Below are positions 1 through 8,689 of a stretch of DNA of 64,000 nt, piece after piece (the first letter of the stretch is position 1; every line of letters starts with the position of its first letter). This stretch comes from Deinococcus humi (lineage in GTDB: Bacteria; Deinococcota; Deinococci; Deinococcales; Deinococcaceae). Position numbers and translations under genes: made by a program. The DNA lies in the NCBI RefSeq assembly GCF_014201875.1, contig NZ_JACHFL010000009.1, forward strand, positions 62,001-126,000, given 5' to 3'. The notes beneath the pieces are model-generated. The model worked only from the letters and a program-made list of their open reading frames with translations, searched no databases and was not told the origin of the DNA.

Positions 1-1035
1 GTGCTGCTGATCAACGCCGTGCATTTTCCGCGCCTGCGCCCGCAAGCTCGGCCAGACGGCGGCCCGCGCGTGTCCATCCTGATTCCGGCCCGTGACGAGG
101 CGGCCAATCTGCCACTGACCCTTCCCGGCGTGCTGGCCCAGGGCGCAGAAGAGGTGATCGTGCTGGACGACGGCAGCACCGACGGTACAGGCGAAATTGC
201 AGGTGGTCTGGGCGCGCAGGTGGTCCGGGGCCAGCCTGTGCCCCCCGGCTGGTTCGGCAAGCCGTGGGCCTGTCAGCAACTCTCAGTGCTGGCCTCCGGC
301 GACATCCTGATCTTCACCGACGCGGACGTGACCTGGCACGCGGGCGCGCTGGGAGCGGTCCTGCATGAGCTGGAGCGCAGCCAGGCCGACCTGCTGAGCG
401 TGCAGCCGCTTCAGAGCAACCGCACCCCTGGCGAGCGGCTGCTGACGCCGCTGGTCGACGCCGCCGTGCTGTCGTACTTTCCGTACACAGTGATCACGCT
501 GCCCCAGGCCGCTGCCAGCATTGCCAACGGACAGGTGATGGCCTTCCGCAGGCAGGCGCTGGAGCAGGCAGGGGGCTACGCCCTAGTGCGCCGGGAACTG
601 CTGGAGGACACGCAACTCGCCCGCCGCCTGAAAGCCCGGGGAGGCCGGGTGGCCTCGGCGCTGGGGCGCGGAGCCATCGGCGTGCGGATGTACCGCTCTT
701 ATCCCGACTCGGTGCGCGGGTTTTCCAAGAACGTGCTGCCCATTCATCTGCATTCGCGCCCCCTGCTGCTGCTCAGTGCGGCGGCCCATCTGGCGGTGTA
801 CACGCTGCCGTGGCTGGTCAACGTGCCGGGGGCGCGGACGCTGCGTGTGGTCGGAGTGGTCGAACGCAGCGCCGTGGCCCTGATCGCGGGCCGCCGCAAA
901 CCCGCCGATCTGCTCGAGGGGCTGCTGGGGCCGATCACCCCGCTGCTGGCGCTGCCGGTATACGTCCGGGCCGCGCGGCGCCGGGTGGTCTGGAAGGGAC
1001 GAACCTACCCGCAGGGCGAAGCGCCGAAGGATTAG
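1..1035 (+). CDS. Family 2 glycosyltransferase, probably carotenoid-modifying (5' end outside window)
   Basis: GT-A fold glycosyltransferase, 344 codons visible. Motifs seen are [11 protein letters not shown] (about residues 24-34), the nucleotide-sugar motif DDGSTDGTG (about 56), a DxD-type TDADVTW (about 107) and [11 protein letters not shown] (about 200). Hydrophobic segments near residues 255-275 suggest membrane association. The first visible residues ([13 protein letters not shown]) read like the end of a membrane helix, so the GTG at base 1 is probably internal and the true start lies upstream. CrtQ/CruC/CruG-type carotenoid glycosyltransferases share this layout. The nearby CrtD-like desaturase and P450 support a carotenoid substrate, but that is inference from context. 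Confidence 0.8.
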   Translation: MLLINAVHFPRLRPQARPDGGPRVSILIPARDEAANLPLTLPGVLAQGAEEVIVLDDGSTDGTGEIAGGLGAQVVRGQPVPPGWFGKPWACQQLSVLASGDILIFTDADVTWHAGALGAVLHELERSQADLLSVQPLQSNRTPGERLLTPLVDAAVLSYFPYTVITLPQAAASIANGQVMAFRRQALEQAGGYALVRRELLEDTQLARRLKARGGRVASALGRGAIGVRMYRSYPDSVRGFSKNVLPIHLHSRPLLLLSAAAHLAVYTLPWLVNVPGARTLRVVGVVERSAVALIAGRRKPADLLEGLLGPITPLLALPVYVRAARRRVVWKGRTYPQGEAPKD

Positions 1036-1092
1036 CTCTTGATTGGCCCCGGCCATCAGAAGCGCCTCAGCTTACGGGCGGAGGCTGAGGGC

Positions 1093-1827
1093 ATGAGACG
1101 CAAGGTTCTTATGATGCTGGCCCTGATGGGCAGCGCGGGCGCACAGACCGGCTGGCAGGAAACCTCTTACGCGAATGTCGGCGGCTGGGTACCAGTCAGC
1201 GCCTGGTGTGATACGCCGGGGCGGGTGCTGGCGGTCACGGCTCCAGGCGGCTCTGGCACCGCCGTGAAGCTGGCACAGTGGGTGGGCGGGCAGTTGACCA
1301 TCCAGAACTGGCAACTGGGCCGTCCCGATCCCGGCGCGGGCCAGGTCTACACACCGCTGACCCCCGTCGGGCAAACGCCGGGTCCGAGCCCACGCTTCTT
1401 CATCCACAGCAGCAACATCGAGAACACCGCCGATCCCCGGTACCGCATGACGCACATCAACGAGTACGTCGTTCCGGCAGGCCGCTTCCGGTGCCGCTAC
1501 GTGCCGCAGGCCACTGTGCTGGCCGCCACCGCGAAGCACACGGCCATAGTCTGGGAGACGGGCAGGACGGTCACCTATGCCAGCCGCAACCGCGACGGCA
1601 CGCCGGGCATCCAGCTCACGGGCGGCACCCACACAGGGGCGGCGGGGCGTGAGCGCTACGTCTGGAACAACGCGGGTTACCGGTACGTCCTAGAAGTCGG
1701 CAACTCTGCCCAGCCGGGCGGCAGCCTGAGCGTGCTCAGGAGCGGGCGCGTGCTGAGCCGCGAGGAACTGCTGGCCTACTCCATCAGCGTGCCGGGGAAG
1801 GATGCCAGCGGAACAGCTCAGAAGTAG
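1093..1827 (+). CDS. Secreted protein of unknown function
   Basis: The protein has 244 residues. I chose the ATG at 1093 because GAGGCTGAGG lies just upstream and because it gives a clean signal peptide (MRRKVLMMLALMGSAGAQ). The mature part has few charged helices and many Gly/Thr/Tyr residues, as in a beta-rich extracytoplasmic domain, and two cysteines (in SAWCD and FRCRY) that could form a disulfide. I recognise no family. It lies 58 nt after the glycosyltransferase and 46 nt before the short reading frame leading the CrtD-like gene, all on the same strand. Confidence 0.7.
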   Translation: MRRKVLMMLALMGSAGAQTGWQETSYANVGGWVPVSAWCDTPGRVLAVTAPGGSGTAVKLAQWVGGQLTIQNWQLGRPDPGAGQVYTPLTPVGQTPGPSPRFFIHSSNIENTADPRYRMTHINEYVVPAGRFRCRYVPQATVLAATAKHTAIVWETGRTVTYASRNRDGTPGIQLTGGTHTGAAGRERYVWNNAGYRYVLEVGNSAQPGGSLSVLRSGRVLSREELLAYSISVPGKDASGTAQK

Positions 1828-1858
1828 AAGCAAAGTGACGGCCCCTTCACCCCGTCCG

Positions 1859-1864
1859 TACTAT
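1859..1864 (+). promoter_or_regulatory. -10 hexamer TACTAT
   Basis: It ends 9 nt before the ATG of the 16-codon leader frame ahead of the CrtD-like gene, so transcription probably starts at or just before that ATG. Confidence 0.45.
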
Positions 1865-1873
1865 CTTCAGGCG

Positions 1874-1924
1874 ATGGACATTCGGGGGATCAACGGCAGT
1901 GCCGACAGGGAAGCGCGGGGTTGA
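1874..1924 (+). CDS. Putative 16-residue leader peptide upstream of crtD-like gene
   Basis: A short frame opens with ATG at 1874, directly behind a TACTAT -10 hexamer, and encodes MDIRGINGSADREARG. Its TGA (1922-1924) overlaps the TTG start (1921-1923) of the desaturase in the string TTGA. This layout would allow termination-reinitiation coupling. Alternatively the true desaturase start is elsewhere and this frame is fortuitous. No peptide evidence is available. Confidence 0.3.
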   Translation: MDIRGINGSADREARG

Positions 1925-3360
1925 GACACACCTCCAGACATAACCCCAGACACGTTGCGGTGATCGGTGCGGGCTTCGCGGGCCTGGCGGCGGCATTGCG
2001 GCTGGCCCAGGCTGGGGCGCAGGTGACCGTGCTGGACGCGCTGGAACGGCCCGGTGGCAAGGCCGCACTGGGCTACGAGGACTTTTCCAGTGGGCCCACC
2101 GTCGTCACCATGCCGCAGGTCTTCCGTGCGCTGCACGCGCGTCTGTCGCTGCCCGCACCCGGGTTGGAGGCCTCACGCCCCACCACCACCTACCACGCTC
2201 ACGCTGCCAGACCCGGCGAGGGGCGTACCTTCGCCCCGGAGGCAGTGCACGTGGCGGGGGGATTGGAGCCGACGCTGGCACAGCTCTCCAGGGCCGAGGG
2301 CAGACGTTACGCACAGTTGCTGGCCGCCTCGCGCCAGATGTACCTGGACGCTGCGCCCACCTTCCTGTTTGCGCCTCCGCCGGGGCGTGCCCAGCTGGCC
2401 CGCTACGCCCTGACGCGGGGAGTGCGGGCCGCGCCGGGCACGACGCTGGCCCGCTACGTGCGTTCGGGGCCGTTCATGACCCCCTTCTGGCTGCGCTTCG
2501 CCACGTATCTGGGGGCAGATCCCTACCGTGCCCCCGCCGTGCTGCACAACATCGCGTGGGTGGAACTGGGCTACGGCGTGTGGCACCTGCAGGGCGGGCT
2601 GCTGAAGCTGGCCGAGCGGCTGTACGAGAAAGCGCTGGACCTGGGCGTGCGCTTCGAGTACGGCACGCGCGTGCGGCAGCTTATCGTTCACGGTGGGCGT
2701 GTGCTGGGCGCCCACACCGACGGCGGAGCCTTCGCGGCCGACGCCTGGGTGAGTGCGGCGGACCGCGCCCTGACGCTGGGCTGGCTGGGCCTGAATGAAG
2801 CGCCTGCGCCGCGCGGCGTGAGCGGCTTCGCCCTGCAACTGCGCCTCAAGGAGGACCGGGGCCGCGCCCACCACATCTTCTGGCCCGCCCAGTACGCCCG
2901 CGAGTGGCAGGACATCCGCGCCGGACGGCTGCCGCGCGATCCGACGCTGTACCTGCATCTGGACGGCCCGCGCGCTTTCCTGCTGGTCAACGCGCCCCCA
3001 AAGCCGGAACTGGAAGACGATCCGCGTGCCTACGGGCAGTTGCTGCTGGGGCTCTTGCAGGACCGTTTTCCACTGGAGATCGAGGAATGGCTGCCACTCA
3101 GCCCCGCCGACTACGCCCGCGTCTCGCAGGGCGGCGCACTGTACGGACGCGCCCCGCACGGCCTGACCGGCAGCCTACGCCCCGGCTGGACGCTGCCGCA
3201 TGCCCGTAATCTGGTGCAGGTGGGCGGCACGGTGCATCCCGGCGGCGGCGTGCCCCTGAGCATGCTGAGCGGCTGGAACGGCGCCGGAGGGCTGCTGGGC
3301 CTGCCCTACGACGCGCTGGGCGGCCTGGACGTACCAGGGGTGGGAGAAACGTGGAAATAG
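1921..3360 (+). CDS. crtD: CrtD/CrtI-family carotenoid desaturase
   Basis: FAD-dependent amine-oxidoreductase of the phytoene-desaturase family, 479 residues, the usual length. The N-terminal dinucleotide-binding motif VIGAGFAGLAAALRLAQAG (about residues 13-31) is followed by LDALERPGGKA. The C-terminal family signature is present (NLVQVGGTVHPGGGVPLSMLSG, about 432-453, split here as GGTVHPGGGVPLS then MLSG). The protein resembles CrtD, the C-3',4' desaturase of the deinoxanthin pathway, more than CrtI, judged by sequence feel only. Start is a TTG overlapping the stop of a 16-codon upstream frame; no in-frame ATG lies nearby. A P450 and a glycosyltransferase flank it, consistent with acyclic carotenoid end-group modification at the membrane. 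Confidence 0.72.
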   Translation: MRHTSRHNPRHVAVIGAGFAGLAAALRLAQAGAQVTVLDALERPGGKAALGYEDFSSGPTVVTMPQVFRALHARLSLPAPGLEASRPTTTYHAHAARPGEGRTFAPEAVHVAGGLEPTLAQLSRAEGRRYAQLLAASRQMYLDAAPTFLFAPPPGRAQLARYALTRGVRAAPGTTLARYVRSGPFMTPFWLRFATYLGADPYRAPAVLHNIAWVELGYGVWHLQGGLLKLAERLYEKALDLGVRFEYGTRVRQLIVHGGRVLGAHTDGGAFAADAWVSAADRALTLGWLGLNEAPAPRGVSGFALQLRLKEDRGRAHHIFWPAQYAREWQDIRAGRLPRDPTLYLHLDGPRAFLLVNAPPKPELEDDPRAYGQLLLGLLQDRFPLEIEEWLPLSPADYARVSQGGALYGRAPHGLTGSLRPGWTLPHARNLVQVGGTVHPGGGVPLSMLSGWNGAGGLLGLPYDALGGLDVPGVGETWK

Positions 3361-3395
3361 CGCGTTTGGATGACGCCTGAGCCGCTGCCCATTCT

Positions 3396-3401
3396 TAGGC
3401 T
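3396..3401 (+). promoter_or_regulatory. -10 hexamer TAGGCT
   Basis: It ends 5 nt before the ATG at 3407 of the PQQ-repeat-like gene. Confidence 0.5.
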
Positions 3402-3406
3402 GGGTC

Positions 3407-4183
3407 ATGCGTCCGCTGATTATCGGTGCGTTGGCCCTGGCCTGTCAGGCTCAGGCGCAGGTTCAGCGCTTTCAGACCGAGCGTGGTGTCCTGACCACCT
3501 TCCAGACTGCCGTCGCCCTGACAGATCAGAGAGGGCGGCTGCTGTGGCGGCGCTCACTTCCGGTGGCTGAAATTAACGACGTCCTGTTGGTAACAGACCG
3601 GGCGCTGCTGAACATCACCGTTCTTGACCACTTTTCTCTGGCTGGGGGAATCATGTCCCTGAACCTGAAAACGGGCCAGACGTTGTGGGCCGCCCTCTCC
3701 ATGAACACTGAGGCTCCCAATGTGGACACCAGGGCGAAGGACGTGCGGCGCGGCTGGGGTGTGGTCGGAGATACGGTGTGGTGGTCCCATACGGCGACAG
3801 GCGGGGCCTATCTGGCGCAGGGAACGACGGCGCTGGATATAGCTACCGGCCAGATAAGGGACGAGGTGAGCGGTGTGCCGCTGGCCCGACGAGGCCCCAG
3901 CTTCCTCCTACTGGCCGATTCTCCCGGCGATGGGGACCTGAATGGAACGGCGCTTGACGTGCTGCTCTGGGACAGCGCCAGCATGAAGATCCAGCCCAAG
4001 ACCTTCACCGTGCCGCCCAGACCGGGCTGCGGCTCCCTGATCGATGATTTCCCCGGCTATGCCAACCAGGCTGATGGGTAGTTTCTGATCCTGAGCCGCC
4101 GCGACAATTGTGGCACCTTCAGGACACGGTACGACTGGCACCTGCCGGAGAATCAGACTCCGGTTATCCTGCCTGGGAATTGA
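3407..4183 (+). pseudogene. Secreted PQQ-repeat-like protein interrupted by an in-frame amber codon
   Basis: The open part (3407-4081, 224 codons) has a signal peptide (MRPLIIGALALACQAQAQ) and strands resembling PQQ-type propeller repeats (DQRGRLLWRRSLP, NLKTGQTLWAAL, ALDIATGQI). It ends at TAG 4079-4081. In the same frame, the next 33 codons read like protein (FLILSRRDNCGTFRTRYDWH, then LPENQTPVILPGN) up to a TGA at 4181-4183. This suggests a full length of 258 residues broken by one substitution, for example CAG to TAG. The restored stop overlaps the TTG start of the P450 as TTGA. A sequencing error, or a genuine shorter protein, are alternatives. Confidence 0.5.
4165..4170 (+). promoter_or_regulatory. 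-10 hexamer TATCCT
   Basis: It ends 9 nt before the TTG at 4180 proposed as the P450 start. It lies inside the 3' end of the preceding decayed gene. Confidence 0.35.
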
Positions 4184-5331
4184 TTGCTTCTGATCTCTCT
4201 ACTCTGCCCCAGCCCCCCACCCGCCCCGGCAACGGCCACCTGCAGGACTGGGCACTGTCGCCGCTGCCCCTGATCGAGGACGGCGCGCGGCGGGCGCGGG
4301 CGGCGGAGATGGACCTGTTCCGGTTGAGACTGGGAATCCCTGCCGTTGTCGGCTTCAGTCCGGCGTGGAACCGTCGGCTGCTAGGCGACCTGGACACTTT
4401 TCGCAGTGCGGGCGGTTTCTCGGCGGTGGTGCCGTACCTGGCAGGCGGGGTGATCCTCACGGACGCGCCGCTACACCGACGGCGGCGCCAGACCATCAAT
4501 CCGAGCTTTGGCAAAAAGCACCTGGAAACGCTGCGTGCGCGCACCCAGGCCGCCCTGCCCCCTATTCCAGACGGCGAATTCGACGCCCTGGCCTGGGCCG
4601 ACAGCGCGGTGCTGCGGTTGTTGAACGCGGCTTATTTTGGCGGCGAGTTCGATTCACAACTGCTGCATTCTTTTCTGGCCCCGCTGCGGCGGCCCTTTCC
4701 GGTTCCGGCCCTGCCGCGCCCGCTGCTGTTCGTGCGGGTGGACGCCGAACTGCGCCGCCTGGCCACCCGCAGGCTGACCCAGGGCGGTGACGATCTGCTG
4801 GCGGTCCTCGCACCCGTGCCCGGTGGGCTGGAGGAGGCGCGGGTCAGTCTGGCCGCCGCGCACGACACCACCACACACGCGCTGGCCTACGCGGTCTGGC
4901 ATCTGGCAAACCACCCGCAGTGGCACACGCCCGAACACCATTCGGCCGTCCTCAAGGAAACCCTGCGCCTGCACCCGCCAGGCTGGATGGGCAGCCGCCG
5001 ACTGAGCCGCGAGCTGGACTGGAACGGCATACGGTTGCCGCGCGGCACGCTGGCGCTGTACGCCCCGTACCTGTCCGCCCGTGACCCGCAGCTGTGGGAC
5101 GATCCACAGGAATTCAGACCCCAACGCTGGGAGCGCAAGCCGCCCGCATGGGCCTATCTGCCCTTCGGCGGGGGCGAACGTCTGTGCCTGGGCATGCACC
5201 TGGCGCAGATGCTGATTCTGGACGTGCTCTCGGCCCTGCCCCCATTGCGGGCGTTCAGCGGCGACGACACCCCAGTGCCGGGCATCACGCTGGGGCCAAG
5301 GGGGCCGCTGGTGGTGGCCCGGCAGTCGTAG
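4180..5331 (+). CDS. Cytochrome P450, probable carotenoid hydroxylase (CYP287-like)
   Basis: Heme monooxygenase of 383 residues from the TTG at 4180. Seen are the I-helix region AAHDTTTHALAY, the K-helix ExxR in LKETLRLHPPGW, and the heme loop FGGGERLCLGMHL with the thiolate cysteine. The frame stays open upstream to 4108, but those codons overlap the tail of the preceding gene and do not look like P450 sequence, so I place the start at TTG 4180. D. radiodurans CYP287A1 is a carotenoid 2-beta-hydroxylase, and the CrtD-like and glycosyltransferase neighbours make a carotenoid substrate likely here. The heme domain is complete; the exact reaction is inferred. Confidence 0.75.
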   Translation: MIASDLSTLPQPPTRPGNGHLQDWALSPLPLIEDGARRARAAEMDLFRLRLGIPAVVGFSPAWNRRLLGDLDTFRSAGGFSAVVPYLAGGVILTDAPLHRRRRQTINPSFGKKHLETLRARTQAALPPIPDGEFDALAWADSAVLRLLNAAYFGGEFDSQLLHSFLAPLRRPFPVPALPRPLLFVRVDAELRRLATRRLTQGGDDLLAVLAPVPGGLEEARVSLAAAHDTTTHALAYAVWHLANHPQWHTPEHHSAVLKETLRLHPPGWMGSRRLSRELDWNGIRLPRGTLALYAPYLSARDPQLWDDPQEFRPQRWERKPPAWAYLPFGGGERLCLGMHLAQMLILDVLSALPPLRAFSGDDTPVPGITLGPRGPLVVARQS

Positions 5332-5519
5332 TCTGTCGTTAAGTCTTAGTCTGTCGATCGGCTCCTGGTCAGTAGTCACGGATGAAAGAAGCCCGGCCGT
5401 GGCTCCGTCCTGCTGGGCGCCACGCTGCAACCTCAACGCTTAGAAGCCCGAAACCGAACCGTGCCGCACCGAGGTCCAGAGCGAGTTCCCCTGTGCCCCG
5501 TCCGTCAGCGGAATTGTCA

Positions 5520-6260
5520 TCAGACATCATGCCGGGCTGAGCGCCCCGGTCCTGCCAAGGGATCGGTAGTCGCCGCTGTCCACCCGTCCAGTCCACCACA
5601 GGTGCAGCCGTCCAGCAGACCACTGACCTGCCGCACCCGCCCGCAGTCCAGGCAGGCCACAAACCCGTGCTGAGGCAGGTCCGGGTTCAGCACGGTGGGC
5701 GGCTCCAGGTCCCACGGCGGCACCACGGGAAGACCGGGCGGGGGGGCCGTGTCGTGTCTGAAGACGGTCAGGCCACCGTCCTGCTCGAAGTAGGCACGGC
5801 GGACCTCGCCCAGTTGCATCACCGTGTGAGACCGCAGTTTCTCAAACAGATCCTCCCGGCTCAGGTTGGCCTGCTCCAGCGCGGCCACGCTGAATACGCC
5901 GTCGCGAACCAGCTCCACCGGCTGGCCCTCCATGAAGGTCTCCACCCGCTCGGAGCGGACCACCAGCCCGGCCAGCGCCCGTTGAAAGCCCACCACCAGC
6001 GCCAGTGCCAGCATGGCGTGCAGCAGCGGGACTTCGGGATAGAACAGCGGATCGCCCGCCGCCGAGCCCAGCGCGATGACAATCACCAGCTCCAGCGCAC
6101 TGAGCTGGGCCAGCCCACGTTTGCCGGTCAGGCGCAGCAGCAGCAGCAACCAGACGAAGATCACGGCGGTGCGGAAGACGATTTCCAGCAGGAACAGCGG
6201 CGGCGCGTCACCCAGCCAGATGCGGTGCCAGTCGAAGGGAACCACTGGCGGGCCACTCAA
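5520..6260 (-). CDS. YetF/DUF421-family membrane protein
   Basis: The protein has 246 residues with three N-terminal membrane segments (about 22-42, 53-70, 80-100) followed by the soluble DUF421 domain (VETFMEGQPVELVRDGVFS, LSREDLFEKLRSHTV). The C-terminal extension carries a CLDCG...CTCGG cysteine set that could bind metal; I do not recall that as usual for YetF. The ATG overlaps the stop of the upstream 66-residue gene (ATGA), so the two are translated together. The function of YetF proteins is poorly defined. The gene converges on the P450 across a 188-bp gap in which I see only a short direct repeat. Confidence 0.8.
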   Translation of the reverse strand: MSGPPVVPFDWHRIWLGDAPPLFLLEIVFRTAVIFVWLLLLLRLTGKRGLAQLSALELVIVIALGSAAGDPLFYPEVPLLHAMLALALVVGFQRALAGLVVRSERVETFMEGQPVELVRDGVFSVAALEQANLSREDLFEKLRSHTVMQLGEVRRAYFEQDGGLTVFRHDTAPPPGLPVVPPWDLEPPTVLNPDLPQHGFVACLDCGRVRQVSGLLDGCTCGGLDGWTAATTDPLAGPGRSARHDV

Positions 6261-6457
6261 GGACGTTCCTTCGGATCTGGCGCGGCCTTCAGGCCCAGCC
6301 CGGCCAGCACCCGCTGACGGTCCCAGCCGATCTTTTCAGCGAGTTCGCGCAGCGCACTCTCGAATTCCGGGGTGTCGGGCACACCGTCCCCTGCGGAAAG
6401 TTCACGCAGGCGCTGCCACAACGCGTTGCGGTGCCTGAGCCATTCGGAAGAGGGCAT
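6257..6457 (-). CDS. Small conserved-looking cytoplasmic protein
   Basis: The protein has 66 residues from the ATG at 6457, chosen because a TACACT hexamer ends 8 nt before it; the frame stays open to 6481. It is charged and helical (SSEWLRHRNALWQRLREL; ELAEKIGWDRQRVLAGLGL), with no motif I recognise. Its TGA overlaps the start of the YetF-type gene (ATGA), forming a two-gene operon. Confidence 0.6.
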   Translation of the reverse strand: MPSSEWLRHRNALWQRLRELSAGDGVPDTPEFESALRELAEKIGWDRQRVLAGLGLKAAPDPKERP

Positions 6458-6465
6458 ACGTTCAG

Positions 6466-6471
6466 AGTGTA
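6466..6471 (-). promoter_or_regulatory. -10 hexamer TACACT
   Basis: It ends 8 nt before the ATG at 6457 of the small gene heading the yetF-like operon. Confidence 0.45.
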
Positions 6472-6548
6472 GGCGTCGCAACGAGCCTTACCCGCCGACG
6501 ATCTAGGGACACACCTGAACCGCGTCCCCGTTCCGCCCCTCAGACCCC

Positions 6549-7580
6549 TTACCGGTACTGTTCGTTGTCCCGCAGATGCTCAGCGTAGGTGTGGTTCACG
6601 TAGATCTTGCCGTTCGCCGCGTGCAGAAAATACAGGGCGTCGCGTCCGTCGGCCAGCTTGCGATTGGCGTTCAGGACGCTTTGCAGCGCGGCCTCACCGG
6701 GGTTGTTGATCGGCCCGGCGGGCAGGCCCATGCGAGTGTAGGTGCTATAGGGCGTGTCCGTGGTGAAATCGCCCGCCGAGCGGTCCAGTTCCGGCAGGTC
6801 CTTGCCCAGCCCGTAGGCCACCGTGGGATCGCTGCCCAGCGCGATGCCGTCTTTCAGGCGGTTGAGGAACACCCCGGCCACGATAGGCATTTCCAGATCG
6901 TTAGCTGCCTCGGCCTGCACCATGCTGGCCAGAATCACCCAGTCACGCACACTCAGGTCCAGCGCTTTTGCCCTGGCAACACGCTCCGGCGTGAATTCGT
7001 CGTTCATGCGCGAGACCATCGTCTCCACGATCTTGCGGGGGGTCTCCTTGGGCCGGAACTCGTAGGTGGCGGGAAAGACAAAGCCTTCCAGGTTTTTCTG
7101 CTTGCCAGCAGCGTACTTGCTCAGGCTGGGGTCTTTCAGGAACGTCAGGATGGCCGCGCCGTCGAAACCTGCCTTCTCGAAGATGGCCGGAATGTCCTGA
7201 ATGCGCTTGCCCTCCGGGACGTTCACGTTAACCACCGGAATCCGCGCCGGACCCGCCAGTTTGTCGGCCACCGCCTGCACGCTCAGGGAACCGTTCAGAT
7301 CGTACAGCCCTTCCTTGAGGCTGCCCGCCGTTCCGTTCTGGCGCATCACGAAACGCAGGGCGTCAGCGCTCTTGACGATCCCCTTGTCCTGCAACTCACG
7401 GGCCACCGCTCCCAAGGTGTCGCCGGGTTTGACCTCCAACGTGTATGGGGCGCCCCCAGCGGGAGCGGTCAGGTTGCGGACATACAAGAACGCGCCCAGG
7501 GCAGCGAGTAGCAGCAGCACCAGCAGGATCAGCAGGACCCTGACCCAGACCGGGGCGCCGCGTCCACGCAACCGGCTCAC
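6549..7580 (-). CDS. mltG: Endolytic murein transglycosylase MltG
   Basis: YceG/MltG-family lytic transglycosylase that cuts nascent peptidoglycan at the membrane. It has 343 residues, the normal length, with one N-terminal membrane segment (about 11-33). A LysM-like region follows ([20 protein letters not shown]). The catalytic domain shows [31 protein letters not shown], the active-site glutamate region ASMVQAEA (about residue 220), and the C-terminal [18 protein letters not shown]. It overlaps the upstream PfkB-type gene by ATGA. Confidence 0.92.
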   Translation of the reverse strand: MSRLRGRGAPVWVRVLLILLVLLLLAALGAFLYVRNLTAPAGGAPYTLEVKPGDTLGAVARELQDKGIVKSADALRFVMRQNGTAGSLKEGLYDLNGSLSVQAVADKLAGPARIPVVNVNVPEGKRIQDIPAIFEKAGFDGAAILTFLKDPSLSKYAAGKQKNLEGFVFPATYEFRPKETPRKIVETMVSRMNDEFTPERVARAKALDLSVRDWVILASMVQAEAANDLEMPIVAGVFLNRLKDGIALGSDPTVAYGLGKDLPELDRSAGDFTTDTPYSTYTRMGLPAGPINNPGEAALQSVLNANRKLADGRDALYFLHAANGKIYVNHTYAEHLRDNEQYR

Positions 7581-8566
7581 AGGCTCGCCTCTACCACGGC
7601 GCCTTGCAGCGGATGGCGTGCCAGCCGGGTCAGCAGTTCGGCGTCGGCCGGGGGTCTGGCCCCGAAACGGGACACCACCCAGCCGCCCACCTCCACGGCC
7701 AGTTGCGCGGCCCGTTCCGCATCGCGGTGGGTCAGCCAGCCCGCCAGAAACGCGCCGCCGAAGGCGTCCCCGGCCCCGGTGGCGTCGGTCAGGCTGTCGG
7801 GGGTGGCGGCCACCGCCACGCGGGGCTGGTCCGGACCCTCAATGAGCGCGCCGTCCGCGTCCATTTTCAGCACCACCAGCGCGTGCGGGTAACGCTCCCG
7901 CAGCCAGCTCAGGGCGTCGCCGGAATGCACGCAGCCGCTCATGGCGCGGGCTTCGTCGTCGTTGGGGAACAGCACGTCGAAGGGCACACGGTCCACGATG
8001 TCCAGAAAGTTCTCGCGGCCCATCTGCTGGATCATCTGAAAGCTGCCAGGGTCCAGGCTCAGGGTGGCGTTGCCCTCGCCGATTCTGGAGGATTTGGACA
8101 GCATGGCCGCCGCCAGCGCCGCCGCGCGCGGCGGATCACGGAACAGGCTCCAGGCGGTCAGGTGCAGGTGTCCCGCGCCGCGCAGCACTACCCCTGGCAG
8201 TTCGTCCGGCAGCAGCTCCCAGTCCGCGCCCTGCCCGGTCAGCATGGCCCGCTGGCCCCGGCGGTCAATCAAGGCCAGCACCACCCCGGTGGGATGCTCG
8301 GTGCTGAGGATCAGTTCGGTCTGCACGCCCTCGGCCTGAAGCTCGGCGGTGGCCAGTTCGCCGAAGCGGTCGCGCCCAATCTTGCCCACGAAGGTCGAGG
8401 GAAACCCGCACCGCCGCGCCCACACGGCCAGATTGGCCGCGCTGCCGCCGCCCGACAGCTCCAGTCGTCCGGTGGTGTCGCCGCCCGACAGCAGCATGGT
8501 ATCGGGCTTGGCGAGCACGTCCCAGTTCAGGTCGCCCAGCGACACCAGGGTTTTACGTTCAGTCAT
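7577..8566 (-). CDS. PfkB-family carbohydrate kinase
   Basis: Ribokinase-fold sugar or nucleoside kinase, 329 residues from the ATG at 8566. The frame is open to 8632, but the extra residues look non-coding and a TATGCT hexamer lies 11 nt upstream of 8566. Seen are the N-terminal GDLNWDVL, the substrate region [18 protein letters not shown] (PfkB signature 1) and the C-terminal [17 protein letters not shown] (signature 2) with the catalytic Asp. The substrate cannot be read from sequence. It is translationally coupled to mltG (ATGA). Confidence 0.88.
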   Translation of the reverse strand: MTERKTLVSLGDLNWDVLAKPDTMLLSGGDTTGRLELSGGGSAANLAVWARRCGFPSTFVGKIGRDRFGELATAELQAEGVQTELILSTEHPTGVVLALIDRRGQRAMLTGQGADWELLPDELPGVVLRGAGHLHLTAWSLFRDPPRAAALAAAMLSKSSRIGEGNATLSLDPGSFQMIQQMGRENFLDIVDRVPFDVLFPNDDEARAMSGCVHSGDALSWLRERYPHALVVLKMDADGALIEGPDQPRVAVAATPDSLTDATGAGDAFGGAFLAGWLTHRDAERAAQLAVEVGGWVVSRFGARPPADAELLTRLARHPLQGAVVEASL

Positions 8567-8621
8567 GACTGCGGCGCAGCATAGCGCGGCGGGATGAGGC
8601 AGGGTTCCCGGCAGCAAAATA

Positions 8622-8662
8622 AGGTGCGTCACCAGGGCAAAAAGCCCTCTGGTGACGCACCT
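8622..8662 (-). terminator. Intrinsic terminator downstream of bioY
   Basis: A perfect 14-bp inverted repeat (8622-8635 with 8649-8662) is extended by a GGC/GCC step. Read on the minus strand the stem is followed by TTATTTTG. It lies between the bioY stop and the PfkB gene start. Confidence 0.8.
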
Positions 8663-8689
8663 GCAAGCCGGGCAGTCCGCCCCAGGGAT

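Noticed and set aside
2173..3159. Long antisense frame (about 328 codons) opposite the crtD-like gene, and similar frames at 27069-28193, 40094-41278, 47509-49116 and 58901-59959
   Set aside because: High-GC coding DNA leaves the opposite strand open. Their translations are low-complexity Gln/Arg/His-rich and lack motifs, while the plus-strand genes have clear families.
5329..5356. Direct repeat TAGTCTGTCG after the P450 gene
   Set aside because: Only two 10-bp copies 18 bp apart, with no flanking mobile-element features; could be chance or slippage.
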